A stretch of 64,000 nt of DNA from contig JAEVLN010000027.1 in the NCBI GenBank assembly GCA_018350325.1, positions 744,001 through 808,000 of the forward strand. The letters are read 5' to 3'. The translations under genes were made by a program, and so were the position numbers. Position 1 is the stretch's first letter, and each line of letters opens with the position of its first letter. The notes under the pieces were generated by a model. That model saw only the letters and a program-made list of their open reading frames with translations, was not told the DNA's origin and ran no database searches. Below, piece after piece: positions 47,301-57,921 of this stretch. The stretch comes from Globodera rostochiensis (lineage: Eukaryota; Nematoda; Chromadorea; Rhabditida; Heteroderidae).

Positions 47301-50300
47301 AAATTTAATTTTAACTTTATTTTGTTCAGATGCAAGAGCATTCAATGACTCACATAAAAACAGGCGACGACTTTGATTGCCCGGTAACAAACAAAAAATG
47401 GGTTTAAATTTTCAAAAAATTGTTATTAATATATTTTAAGGTCTCCGGCTGCGAGTGCAAATTTTCTCAGCATTCACTCCTACGCCAACATTTGGACGAA
47501 CGGCACGCAATTTCGGCATCACAACAGGCGCACTGCAAACGGTGCACCCTGGTGCGTGATTTGAGGGCGTTTTTTTTTTGTTGAAAAAGGACATTTTTTG
47601 TTTTGTTTAAACAAATTGTTTTTAATTCGTTTAAACAAAAGGCTGCTTTATTTTTTAAAAAAGCTTTTTTATGTACAAAAATAGAGTGAATTTTCAATGT
47701 TTTCGTACGTTAATGAATTACATTTTCTTAATTAAAATTTAAAATAACATTTAAAATCAGTTTTGATCCCCCAGCCAAAAACATTTTTTGTTGTTCTTCC
47801 TTCTTTTTTGTGTAGAAAATTTGGAAGCTTTCTTTTATGGCATTTTTTATTTAGCAATTTGCCAATTCGCGCCGGTTGTTGCTGCACTATCAAACAAAGC
47901 ATGACGAATATTACAACGCTGCTTCACCGGTGGCGGATGTAAATTTAAAATTAGAAAAAAATTAAATATATATTTATTTTTTGTAATCTGAAGGCAATAA
48001 TATTCAAAAAAAAAATCCTTATTGGCATATGAATTCACTGTAAATTAAAAAGGTACAATTAATTGATGGCATCACTGTATTTTTTTGTTTACCACAAAAT
48101 GAATTTTTTAAGCCTACCGCCGCATTATTTCTTTTTAAGAAGCATTCAAAATTTAAAATTCTTCGAGACCATCCCTACTAGAGACCGGACAGGATCGGAA
48201 TCACCCTCTCGACCTTGGGGGATTTTAGGCATTGGCTCGGGATTGGGATGGATTTACCGGGATTTGGAAAAGTTGGTTTGACCTAATTAAGTTTGAACCA
48301 TTTGCCAAAACAATTTTTAAATTTTTTGTTCATAGGGCCATTCGCCCGTGAAGCGTCTGGTGGTGGTGAACGCGTCGTCGTCGGAGAGTTGCAGCGGCGG
48401 CGGCGGTGTCGTCCGTCCCTCCTCGTCGTCGTCGGCGCCGAGTTCAGTGCATCACCAAAAACGGAAGGGCCGGAAACGCCAGCGGCGCCAACGCTCAAAC
48501 AGCCAAAGTCGCGTGCCATTATTGCACTCGCCCAAACTGTTGGCCGACAAAAGGGCAGAAAACGGTGGGCCGCCGCATGTTCAGCAGGTGGTTAAAAAAC
48601 GCTTCCGATCGATCCGAATGTGTCGAATCATCTCAATTTTTGTAAAAAAAGAAACTGTACTTTTTTCATGCTTAAATCGCAAAAAACTATGGCTGCCATA
48701 AAACCAAAAAAAAAGAAAAAAATTGGGCCTATTCAAATTTTTAGCTTTTTTTGTCGTAACTTTTTTGAGCTTTATCCAATCGCAAAGCTGTAGCTTAAGG
48801 GCAGCTTTAACTCATCAAGAGCTTTTATTTGGTATAACGGCCGACCAAATCCGTTCGTCTTGAATTTAAAAAGAAACGATTTTTTGTTTGAAAAATGGAG
48901 GAATTTAACGGTTTTTTTCTGTTCGGCTTTCTCCAATTTTTTATTTGAACTTTCATCTCAGCAATCGTCTGGCAGCAGCAGCGGCGGGTATAATGTCGAA
49001 GAATTGTTGCGGTTGAATTGTGCCAGTGCCAATGCCATCGTCAAAAACAATGCCATTCTTCCAAACGCAACTCATTCAATGTTTAAAATGGTGTGATTTT
49101 TGTATATTTATAAAAAACAAATATAAAGCAATAAAATCTTTATTTGTATAATTATGAATAATAATATATTGGGTGTATTCACAGACTTCGCCTGCCAGCT
49201 CAGCAACGTCCGTCGGGTTCGAGCTGTTCCGGGACCAACTGTTGCGCAACACATCCATTTTTGCTCAACAGCTTGGCACTGTGCCGCCGTCCACCTTTTC
49301 TCCCCATCCAATAGCACAACAGAAAGACCAAAATCAGGCAATATTTTTAATTATTATTGTTTGTTTCAATAAATTTATAGATGTAATTAAAAATTTACAA
49401 ATGCATTTTATTTCTAAATATTTTAATCGATTTGGTTCTCAATTGTCCAAAATTGTTGTTTATTAGTTTTATTGAATTTGTAATTTTAAATTTGCCCAAA
49501 TGTTTTAGCAAATTTAATATATCAAAGGACAAAATATGTAATTTTTTTTCAAGAACCATAGAAATCATCTTGTCTAAATGAAAGTTTTCACCGTGTTTTT
49601 TTTTTTTAAATTTTAGACACTTTTTTTTAGTATAAATAATCAAACATTTTAATAAAATTGCCGGGACACATTTTCGGCTACCTGTTTATAGAGACCGGGT
49701 GAGGATGGGTATCTTATCAGGCGGGAGGGAGCACGACCAACCATTTTTGGGTTCGGGATTGGACCGGGATCGGGATTAAGCGGGACGCGATTGCGGTTTA
49801 GTCGGGATTCCGATCTTTGGGATTGCGATTTAGCCGGGATCCCAATCCCGACAAATCAGTGTTGGCAATCTCTCTACCCGTTAATATTAAAAATTAACAT
49901 TAAACACCAGCGCACAGCCGTCTCTGATTTTATATAAAAACTTTTAATAATTTCAATTAAAATAATGCGAATTTATTATTTTTCATCAAATTTTACTCTC
50001 TTTTCAACAGGTGGCCGCAGCCGCTGCGGCACATTTACTCATGCAATCATTTTTAATGCCTCCACACCATCCGGTGGCCACCACAAACTCTATTAACCAT
50101 AATCACCAAGGTGGGGGATTCAATTAACGAAATTTATTAGAAAAATTTAATTATTTTTAAACAAAATTTAGGCCCAGCCAATCCTCCGACAGAGGAGGAG
50201 CCAATCCGAAATTTTTCGCCCAAACATTTGCCGTTGGCCAAAAGTCCGGACTGCCGGGGGCTGGTAATGTTTTTAGAGCGAATTGTTTTGTAAAATAAAA

Positions 50301-53300
50301 AAATGTATAAAAAGCATTTCTATTTTTGTTAATTAACTTTTTTTTAAATGATTAATATTCACGAAAGTTAAATTTCATTAGTAGAGCCCGGACCGATCAA
50401 AATCTTTCAAGATTTTGGACTGATCAAGATCTCGATCAAAATCTCTATTGACGAATTTATGAGATCTTTGAGATTTCGATTAAAATTTCGATTGCTTTTA
50501 AAATTGGGCTCAAATCATTAATATTTTTATTTATTTTTAAAATTTCACCGGGTCGACATCAAAATCGATTTAGGAGTTGAATTTATAAAAATTTTGCCTA
50601 AAGGTTCTGCACGGATTTAATGCGCGCGAAGGCATCGGTTGTGAACAGAAACTGGTGAAGCATGAACTTACAACGACAACAACAAATTCGAGCAGTACTC
50701 CGCCGATGATGATCAGCCAAATCAATGACAATGGAATGGAGGAGGAGGAGGAGGGCTCCGAGTCGGAAACAGGGGGTAGGAAATTTTAAAATTTATAATA
50801 TTACTAATATTTTTAAATTTTAGCTCTCACGATGCATTCAAAAAAGCAAGATGAAGAAATGCGGAGCAAACTTGCACGTGAAGCCTCCAGGGAGGCGGTA
50901 AAAAAATTTTTGTATTGGAAATTAAACCAAAAAACAACTAACGTATATACTGTTGTAATCCCCCAACCTTTAATAATCCCCCAACCTCTAATAATCCCCC
51001 AACCTCTAATAATCCCCCAACCTCTAATAATCCCCCAACCTCTAATAATCCCCCATCTTCTGAGTAGGTTGAAAAATAATCCCCCAACCTCTAATAATCC
51101 CCCACCTCAATTAACAGTCCGAATCCAATTTTATCCCCTTTTTCCACTTGGTAAAATTTAACGTGATGTAACGGGAAAAATAGATAAACTATGTGTGTGT
51201 TCCAAGGATGTACCCAGGGGGGTAAACCCAACTCATCCATACCCATCTCATCCATATCCAACTCATCCATTGAGCATAACTCGCTTCAACCTTAACCGAT
51301 TTAGAAAGTCTTAACGCCATTCGATAGATCTTGAACAGTTGAAGCTAACATTAAGTTAAAGCTTAGTGATTGGACAAGTTTCAAAAAAGTTATGGCCAGA
51401 AAACCGACAAAAATCGGAATTTTTAAACTTTTTCAAGTGTTAAGGCCATAACTTTTTTGAAACTTGTCCAATCACAAAGCTTTAACTTAATATTAGCTTC
51501 GCCTGTTCGAGATCTATCGAATGGCGTTAAGACTTTCTAAATCGGTTAAGGTTGAAGCGAGTTATGCTCAATGGATGAGTTGGATATGGATGAGTTGGGT
51601 GGGACCCGTACCCAGGATTTTTTTTCAGAGGAGGTGCTAAAAGTCGATTTTTAGGGGTGCATTTTTTGAAAAAGTCAATCTTTAGGGGTGCAATTTTGGA
51701 GTTTATTGCATTTTTCTTAAGGAATTTTTTTCGAAAAAGGTCAATCTTTAGGGGTGTCTTTTTAGAGTTTATTGCATTTTTCTTAAAGAATTTTTCAGAA
51801 GAAAATTTTCTCCAAAATCAATTTTAGGCGTCAAATTTTTGTTTTTTTATGGCAATTTGTTAAGAAAAAATTGGTCCAAACACTACAAATTTTGCAAAAC
51901 AAAAGGGTCCCCACTAGGTTTTTTTCTCAAAAAATTTTCGCCAGCTAATGAAATGAAGAAAAATTTAGTGATAGATGAACATATCGCCAAACATATTGAA
52001 AAATAATCCCCCAACCTCCAATAATCCCCCAACCTCTAATAATCCCCCACTCTCTGAGTAGGTTGAAAAATAATCCCCCTTGGGGAATTACAACAGTATA
52101 TACGGTAAATATTTTTATGCATATTTAAAAATAAATGTTTCTTCCGATAAAATCCATTTTTTATAATTAGGAGACCTCCGCGGTGCCAAAGTCTCGGCAT
52201 GGCACAAGTTCGGCACATTCGTCCACTACGCATTCGCCGTCTTCCGCCTCTTCAACGTCGTCCGCCTCAAATGTTGTCATTGGCGGTGAAAGTACTGCTT
52301 CGTCTTCTGGCGCCAACGCCGGGGGCGCGTCCGTTTCTGTGGAAAGTTCGCCGTTAAAAGTAAACCAATTTTATTCATTTCTCTATTTTATTCATGAACC
52401 GGTTAAAGGGATTTGTTTGGGAGCTGGATCCCGGCTTAATTTTAACGCAATCCCAATCAATATTTTTTGGCCTGATCTTTTTTAAACTTCCTTTTTGATT
52501 TTTGAATAACTAATTTGAACTCAGTTTTAATCCTCGAATGGTCAGTCATGATTCCGATCCCGACAAATCCCGAAGTTTTTTTCAGGTTCCGCGGAAATTT
52601 TGATCAAAATTTCTCAGACGCCTGAATTTTGATCAAATTTCTTGAAAATAAATATTAAAAAAACGATGGCATTTTAGGCATTTTTATCTATTTTTGCTTA
52701 GTGTATTTAAAAAATACTTATAGTGCATTATACAGAATCTGAACAACAAGTTGCTGAGCCGTGCACTGATGAGCGCCTCCTCCGCCGCCTCCGGCACGGC
52801 ATCGGAAGGCCTTCTGCTCAAAGGGCTAATGATGATGGAGCCGTCCAGCGCCGGCGGCGGCGACATGGACTGTGCCCACTGTGGGCTGATGTTCAGCGAC
52901 CAGACGCTGTACTTGCTGCACAAGGGCCTCCACTCGGAGGCGGACCCGTGGCGATGCAATTTGTGCGGACAGGTAAAAAAACAAAATCCAAAAAAATGAA
53001 ATTTTTGGTACTTTTTCCCCCAATCTGTAATCGCTCCGCTTCTCTCTTAACACATGATGCCAACCAGGTAGTTTTGGCTTTTTGACATTTTAGGCATAAT
53101 TGGCATTTTAACCGGTTGGCATTTTGTCCCGAAAAACGTTTGCACGTTCACATTAGGGATGCTACCTTTTAGGCTCGAAAAATCTCAAAATAGGCGTCTA
53201 AATAGGTGAGAAAAAAGGTGTGTAAAAATAACAATAATTGCTTAAAAAGCATCATTTCTTGAAATTAAAAAAAACTATAGAAAAATTGATTTTCAAAAAA

Positions 53301-53593
53301 ATGCCGAAATAGGCTCAAGCCTATTTTAGACGCAAAAACCCCAAAATAGGGTTTTTAGGTCCGAATAGCCTCGTTAAAACGACAAATTTTCCGACTAAAA
53401 ACATGTAACTCACTAAAACAAAGCTGCAGAAAAAATAGGTAAAAACCTAAAAATAGTAATAATATTCTTCATTTTGAGATAATCATTTTGTTTCCAAAAA
53501 TCCAAAATTTTTTCATAATATTTAATTGTTTTTCAGTCCTGCTCTGACAAATACACGTTCACAACGCACATGATCAGTTCAGACCACAGCTGA
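44383..53593 (+). CDS. Ikaros/hunchback-like C2H2 zinc-finger transcription factor
   Basis: A nuclear DNA-binding regulator. I read 20 in-phase exons: 44383-44571, 45464-45570, 46026-46167, 46223-46281, 46620-46725, 46794-46850, 46951-47052, 47330-47383, 47441-47551, 47855-47938, 48336-48587, 48962-49090, 49185-49337, 50011-50110, 50172-50263, 50604-50775, 50824-50897, 52171-52359, 52736-52972, 53537-53593, about 821 residues. Eight C2H2 fingers: residues 8-28; a central cluster at 184-204, 214-234, 242-262, 271-294, 304-325; and a C-terminal pair at 770-790 and 798-820. The C-terminal pair (YLLHKGLH; DKYTFTTHM, ending at residue 821) matches the Ikaros/hunchback dimerisation fingers. An acidic stretch lies near 125-145; Ser/Ala/Gly-rich linkers lie between. 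Two introns are GC-AG (47053-47329, 49338-50010). Intron 17 holds nested repeats. The first Met is a choice: the frame is open upstream to 44227 and an earlier exon is possible. AATAAA is at 53761. Which nematode member this is (hbl-1, ztf-16 or ehn-3 group) needs a tree. Confidence 0.9.
50957..51064. repeat. 18-bp tandem repeat
   Basis: About six copies of AATCCCCCAACCTCTAAT in perfect register, the last with changes. Two more copies occur at 51076-51111 and about three at 52010-52055. Confidence 0.9.
51227..51600. repeat. foldback element, copy 3
   Basis: The left end repeats CCAACTCATCC and the right end GGATGAGTTGG. Long arms (TCGCTTCAACCTTAACCGAT and its complement) pair almost perfectly, and the centre carries AAGTTATGGCC / GGCCATAACTT. 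It is the best preserved copy of the family also at 2028-2424 and 5944-6596. Confidence 0.8.
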
Positions 53594-53880
53594 CATTATT
53601 GAATGGAGATTTCATCTTTTTTTGTGTTTTTTGGACAATTTTATTTATTTTTTAATTTTTATGTTTTAGACAATTTTGAAAAAAAGGAACGAGAATACAA
53701 AAACAATTTTGTCCAAAAAAAAAACTTTATATGATTAGTGGTTAAACACATATTTATATAAATAAAACATATCATCATTTTGTGTTTATTTCCTTTTTAT
53801 AAATACCTTTTTTTAACAAACAAAGAAATTATGTGAAGGCAAGAAAGGCCATAAGGACATCGATGGGCGGAATTCTCTCT

Positions 53881-54977
53881 GGGTTTCGGTTAGACCGGGT
53901 TTTTGACCCCTGGGTTTCGGTTAGACCGGGTTTTTGACCCCTGGGTTTCGGTTAGACCGGGTTTTTGACCCCTGGGTTTCGGTTAGACCGGGTTTTTGAC
54001 CCCTGGGTTTCGGTTAGACCGGGTTTTTGACCCCTGGGTTTCGGTTAGACCGGGTTTTTGACCCCTGGGTTTCGGTTAGACCGGGTTTTTGACCCCTGGG
54101 TTTCGGTTAGACCGGGTTTTTGACCCCTGGGTTTCGGTTAGACCGGGTTTTTGACCCCTGGGTTTCGGTTAGACCGGGTTTTTGACCCCTGGGTTTCGGT
54201 TAGACCGGGTTTTTGACCCCTGGGTTTCGGTTAGACCGGGTTTTTGACCCCTGGGTTTCGGTTAGACCGGGTTTTTGACCCCTGGGTTTCGGTTAGACCG
54301 GGTTTTTGACCCCTGGGTTTCGGTTAGACCGGGTTTTTGACCCCTGGGTTTCGGTTAGACCGGGTTTTTGACCCCTGGGTTTCGGTTAGACCGGGTTTTT
54401 GACCCCTGGGTTTCGGTTAGACCGGGTTTTTTGACCCCTGGGTTTCGGTTAGACCGGGTTTTTGACCCCTGGGTTTCGGTTAGACCGGGTTTTTGACCCC
54501 TGGGTTTCGGTTAGACCGGGTTTTTGACCCCTGGGTTTCGGTTAGACCGGGTTTTTGACCCCTGGGTTTCGGTTAGACCGGGTTTTTGACCCCTGGGTTT
54601 CGGTTAGACCGGGTTTTTGACCCCTGGGTTTCGGTTAGACCGGGTTTTTGACCCCTGGGTTTCGGTTAGACCGGGTTTTTGACCCCTGGGTTTCGGTTAG
54701 ACCGGGTTTTTGACCCCTGGGTTTCGGTTAGACCGGGTTTTTGACCCCTGGGTTTCGGTTAGACCGGGTTTTTGACCCCTGGGTTTCGGTTAGACCGGGT
54801 TTTTGACCCCTGGGTTTCGGTTAGACCGGGTTTTTGACCCCTGGGTTTCGGTTAGACCGGGTTTTTGACCCCTGGGTTTCGGTTAGACCGGGTTTTTGAC
54901 CCCTGGGTTTCGGTTAGACCGGGTTTTTGACCCCTGGGTTTCGGTTAGACCGGGTTTTTGACCCCCGGGTTTCGGTT
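53881..54977. repeat. 31-bp minisatellite, about 35 copies
   Basis: The unit is 31 bp, starting GGGTTTCGGTTAGACCGGG and ending TTTTTGACCCCT. Copies are virtually identical; one carries an extra T near 54426 and the last has CCCCCG. The unit contains partly palindromic words (GGTTAGACC, GGGTTTTTGACCC). Near-zero divergence means recent expansion or strong homogenisation. On its 3' side it runs straight into the transposase remnant. Confidence 0.97.
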
Positions 54978-55555
54978 CAGTTAACCGACCCAAAATGTCC
55001 ACCGCCATCAATTCAGCGATAAGTCGATCAATTTTTTTGCTTTTTGAACCGTCTACAGTCCACTCGGAGAGTCCTCTCGCTCCACATTTTGGCTTGAACA
55101 CGGAGCTGATGACGCGAAGTCCGTAATTTTCGCAATCGACGAAATACACTGCTATTTTTTCCTCGTAATTTCATGCAAAGCCTGGTTTCTTAGTTGAAAC
55201 AGCTCTTCGTGCTTTCGTTCAAGGTGTGCAATAAAATTGCCAGTTGATTTGCTTGCATGTTGTGGGTATAATTGCAATGCTTACATCGGACAATGCCATT
55301 CACTGGTTTATGGAAAAAATACCAAATTGAATCAGGCGTTTTTGCCATCTGTTTTTTTTTTAAAAAAATAGTGCACACAAAACCAAATAGAAATGTGATA
55401 AGCCCTTCGGTATGCAATTATATTATACATTTTAGTTCAATTTTTTTGTTAAAATTGTTCAAACATATCAGACAATTATCCGGATTTCGGATATATTGTT
55501 GCCCAAAATTTGTCGGATCGGATTTCGGATAACGGATGATCCGTTGCAACCCTGG
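54978..55555 (-). pseudogene. hAT transposase remnant with BED zinc finger
   Basis: On the minus strand a BED-type finger is readable: SIWYFFHKPVNGIVRCKHC (Trp, Phe, C-x2-C). Its histidine part, AHLERKHEELFQLRNQ, lies one frame over, so the ORF is frameshifted. Further on, SKKIDRLIAELMAVDILG matches the conserved segment that follows the BED finger in hAT transposases. The right terminus ATCCGTTGCAACCCTG (ending about 55554) is a typical hAT end. The rest of the transposase is missing: the coding sequence ends at the 31-bp minisatellite. It is a dead, truncated element. Confidence 0.7.
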
Positions 55556-55998
55556 TAGGAACCGGCGCTAGGACAAAATCACTAATAAACCAAAAGCGGG
55601 CAAAATCACTAACGATTAAAATCTCTAATCGCCAAAAAATCTGATAAAATTGTTTTTCGATAAACTGAATTTTGTATGTAGATTAAGCTGATGTGTAAGC
55701 CTTGTTGAAGATTGGCCATTCTTAGCCCTAGGAATGTTGTACCTGTTAATTCATTCAAAGGCGAAAATCGGAATTTCCGTTATTAGGGATTTCATAATGT
55801 TTTTGCCGCATTTGGCTTATTAGAGATTTTGTCCATTAGTGATCGGCGCCTTTCGGCACGGCTGACCGTCTCCCCCAGACCTAAAGCATAATTCTCAAAA
55901 AAAGCTCAATGTCGATCCTATTTCCGAAAATTGAATTTTTTTTAAAGTTATTAAACTAGATCGATCAAAATGAGTGATTCCGACCATTAAAATTCCAG

Positions 55999-56135
55999 GG
56001 TTTTCTCCACTTTTCCTCGAGCAAGCCTTGGAGGTGCGCAAATTGTTGCTCGCCAAAGGCGCTGATGTCAACCGGGAGTCGGAGGACGGCGGGTCGCCGT
56101 GGTTGGAAGCGTGCGCGAAAGGCCATTTGCACATC
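55999..56135 (+). CDS. isolated ankyrin-repeat exon
   Basis: After an AATTCCAG acceptor the frame reads LEVRKLLLAKGADVNRESED followed by GGSPWLEACAKGHLHI, one and a half ankyrin repeats (Leu-Leu, Gly-Ala-Asp-Val-Asn, then the helix pair). A donor-like CG|GTCAAT follows at 56135. I found no partner exons on this strand in the neighbourhood. It is either one exon of a gene with large introns or a stranded fragment. Confidence 0.45.
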
Positions 56136-56471
56136 GGTCAATTCTTAAAAAAATCTACAAAGCTAAAAATCAGAAAAATTCGGCTCTTGTCGCCTGACTC
56201 TCTTTTTAGCACACTATTTCTTCAAAACAAAATGTCCTAAGGAACCTAAAACAATTTTTAGATAGGGTGCGTTGATGTTCAAATTACTCTTACCGCCTGA
56301 CTCTTTCTTTTTAACACACTATTTCTTCATTTTGCCACAGCTTTTATTCTATCCCAATGATTTTTGTTCAAAAATAAACACTTAATATTTGCTTACATCC
56401 TGCCCTTTAAAAATCAACTTAGTCCAATTCTTTAAAAATCACTTTAAAAAACAATACACAATTTTCCTCAC

Positions 56472-56760
56472 CATATCGAAGGCCACAATGCGAAACATGC
56501 CCGGATTTTCCTTGTCCCAACAAGCTGAAGAGCTCCGAGGTGGCCAATTCCAAGGTTTTCGCATTCCCTTTTATTCTTAGTAATTTTGCGAGAGTTCCAA
56601 TGCTTAAAAAAGACCTCACATTTTAATTGTTTAATTTTCCTTATTTTTGCACTCACTAAATTTCCCCTTTGGCGCCGAAAGACGGCCCAATTTGTTGACA
56701 TTCGTCCCAATGGGCACTTTTTGGTGAAATTTGGGGAACCATAAATTGGCTCAAAATGAT
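56472..56760 (-). CDS. possible exons of an unidentified gene
   Basis: Two segments can be joined in phase on the minus strand: one ending at 56657 (VPIGTNVNKLGRLSAPKGKF, donor A|GTGAGT) and one at 56524-56472 (CWDKENPGMFRIVAFDM, donor GTGAGG). All three frames are open in the first segment, so the choice is unsure. They may belong with the exons at 57606-57921. No family recognised. Confidence 0.2.
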
Positions 56761-57059
56761 GCAGCGTCTGTCTTAGAATAACTTGCCCAATCTCATATTA
56801 TTTGGGTGTGTCATAAGTCTTTGCACTATTTATTTTTTGAAATTGAAAATTTATTTTAATTCAATGAGCCAAAAACCAAATTGTGTTTTTTTGGACCTGG
56901 TCTGTTTGGGACTAAATTTTTCTTTTGAAGTTTGTTTCTCCACACATTCATTTTTTATGAAATTCCAAAGTTTGCTCCAGCAGAAATTTTTGGGCAAAAA
57001 TGGGCACAATTCTTGCCAATAAATGCTGTAAAAAATTGTATGTCTTTAATTTTTACATA

Positions 57060-57505
57060 CTTGATAAGTAGGGCCGCGATTTATATGGAAATCCATATTT
57101 TTTTGCGCATTTGAAACGGCTTCTAAATGCCATAAATAGTGTTTTTAGCTTTGGTTGGAGCTTCTAGAGCCCATTTTAAAATCCATATTTTCCATATTTC
57201 GCGAGTTTTATCCATATTCCATATTTTATCCATATCCCGCCCTTTTTCAAAAATTCCTTAACAAAAATGCACTAAAAACGAAAAATACACCCCTAAGAAT
57301 CGACTTTTCAAAATTTTAAAAAAATGCACCCCTAAAATTGACATTTTTACAACTAAAAATTCTGTCACCAAAAAATGAAAATTTTAAAATTCTGTTTATT
57401 TCAAAAATTATTTTTGCAATGCCTTTAATTTGCAAATAAAAATTTTTTATTGCTTCTGAATCTTGGCTCACGTTTTTTAGTCCCTAAAAATCTCGGCCCT
57501 AGTTA
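57060..57505. mobile_element. 446-bp element with TAGGGCCG inverted ends
   Basis: The left end TTGATAAGTAGGGCCGCGAT and the right end ATCTCGGCCCTAGTTATCAA are inverted repeats of about 20 bp with two mismatches. Because the flanking TTGATAA is itself inverted, no direct target duplication can be read. The interior has repeated CCATATTTTCC words and two TGCACCCCTAA boxes shared with 4600, 5101 and 51652-51760. Confidence 0.6.
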
Positions 57506-57605
57506 TCAAAATTCACTTGGAATTTATTTTTGTCAGTTAAATGATTATTTGACATTTTTGATCCGCGAAAAGTGTGGCATTTCGTTTTTTACGGCACAAT
57601 TTTTT

Positions 57606-57921
57606 TTATGGTCCTTCCACGGATTGATTGTCGTAAGCACTTTTAAACTTCAGCGGGAATTGAATGGACGTCTCCTCCGGCGGGTGTTCAATGCCGGCTT
57701 CTTCATAGGTCAAACACTGAAAGTCGTCAACGTACATCGGATCCTTGCTCTTATCATTCCAGTAGCCCCAAAAGCTCGTCGACTCCCCTTCTCGCTTCTA
57801 TTAATAAGGTCGAAATTTTGGCAATAACAAAAAATTAATTAATTAATTAACATACAAAACATTGAAAATACGCCTCCTTTGGTTTGTTGAGTCCTCTGAC
57901 TTCCTTGTATTGGCCATTAAT
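57606..57921 (-). CDS. two 3' exons of an unidentified protein
   Basis: Exons 57921-57856 (INGQYKEVRGLNKPKEAYFQ) and 57797-57606 join in phase through a strong GTATGT donor. The second reads STSFWGYWNDKSKDPMYVDD, then FQCLTYEEAGIEHPPEETS, and ends in TAA after QSVEGP. Composition and phase look coding: acidic, hydrophilic, several aromatic residues. I do not recognise a family. Earlier exons were not found; the true last exon may instead continue through a GT within the Ser codon before the stop. Confidence 0.5.

Larger units (their letters stand above)
50944..52102. mobile_element. composite TIR element in zinc-finger intron 17
   Basis: The ends are TATACTGTTGTAATCCCCC on the left and GGGGAATTACAACAGTATA on the right, flanked by TA on both sides as in Tc1/mariner-type insertions. 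Just inside the left end is a tandem array of AATCCCCCAACCTCTAAT, and just inside the right end is a shorter array of the same unit. Both arrays carry CTGAGTAGGTTGAAAAATAATCC. The core contains a third foldback copy and a duplicated TTAGGGGTGCATTTTT segment. No transposase. The intron (50898-52170) is almost entirely this composite. Confidence 0.6.

Noticed and set aside
53881..54977. CRISPR-like array
   Set aside because: The 31-bp units are directly adjacent with no unique spacers, and the genome is eukaryotic. It is a minisatellite.
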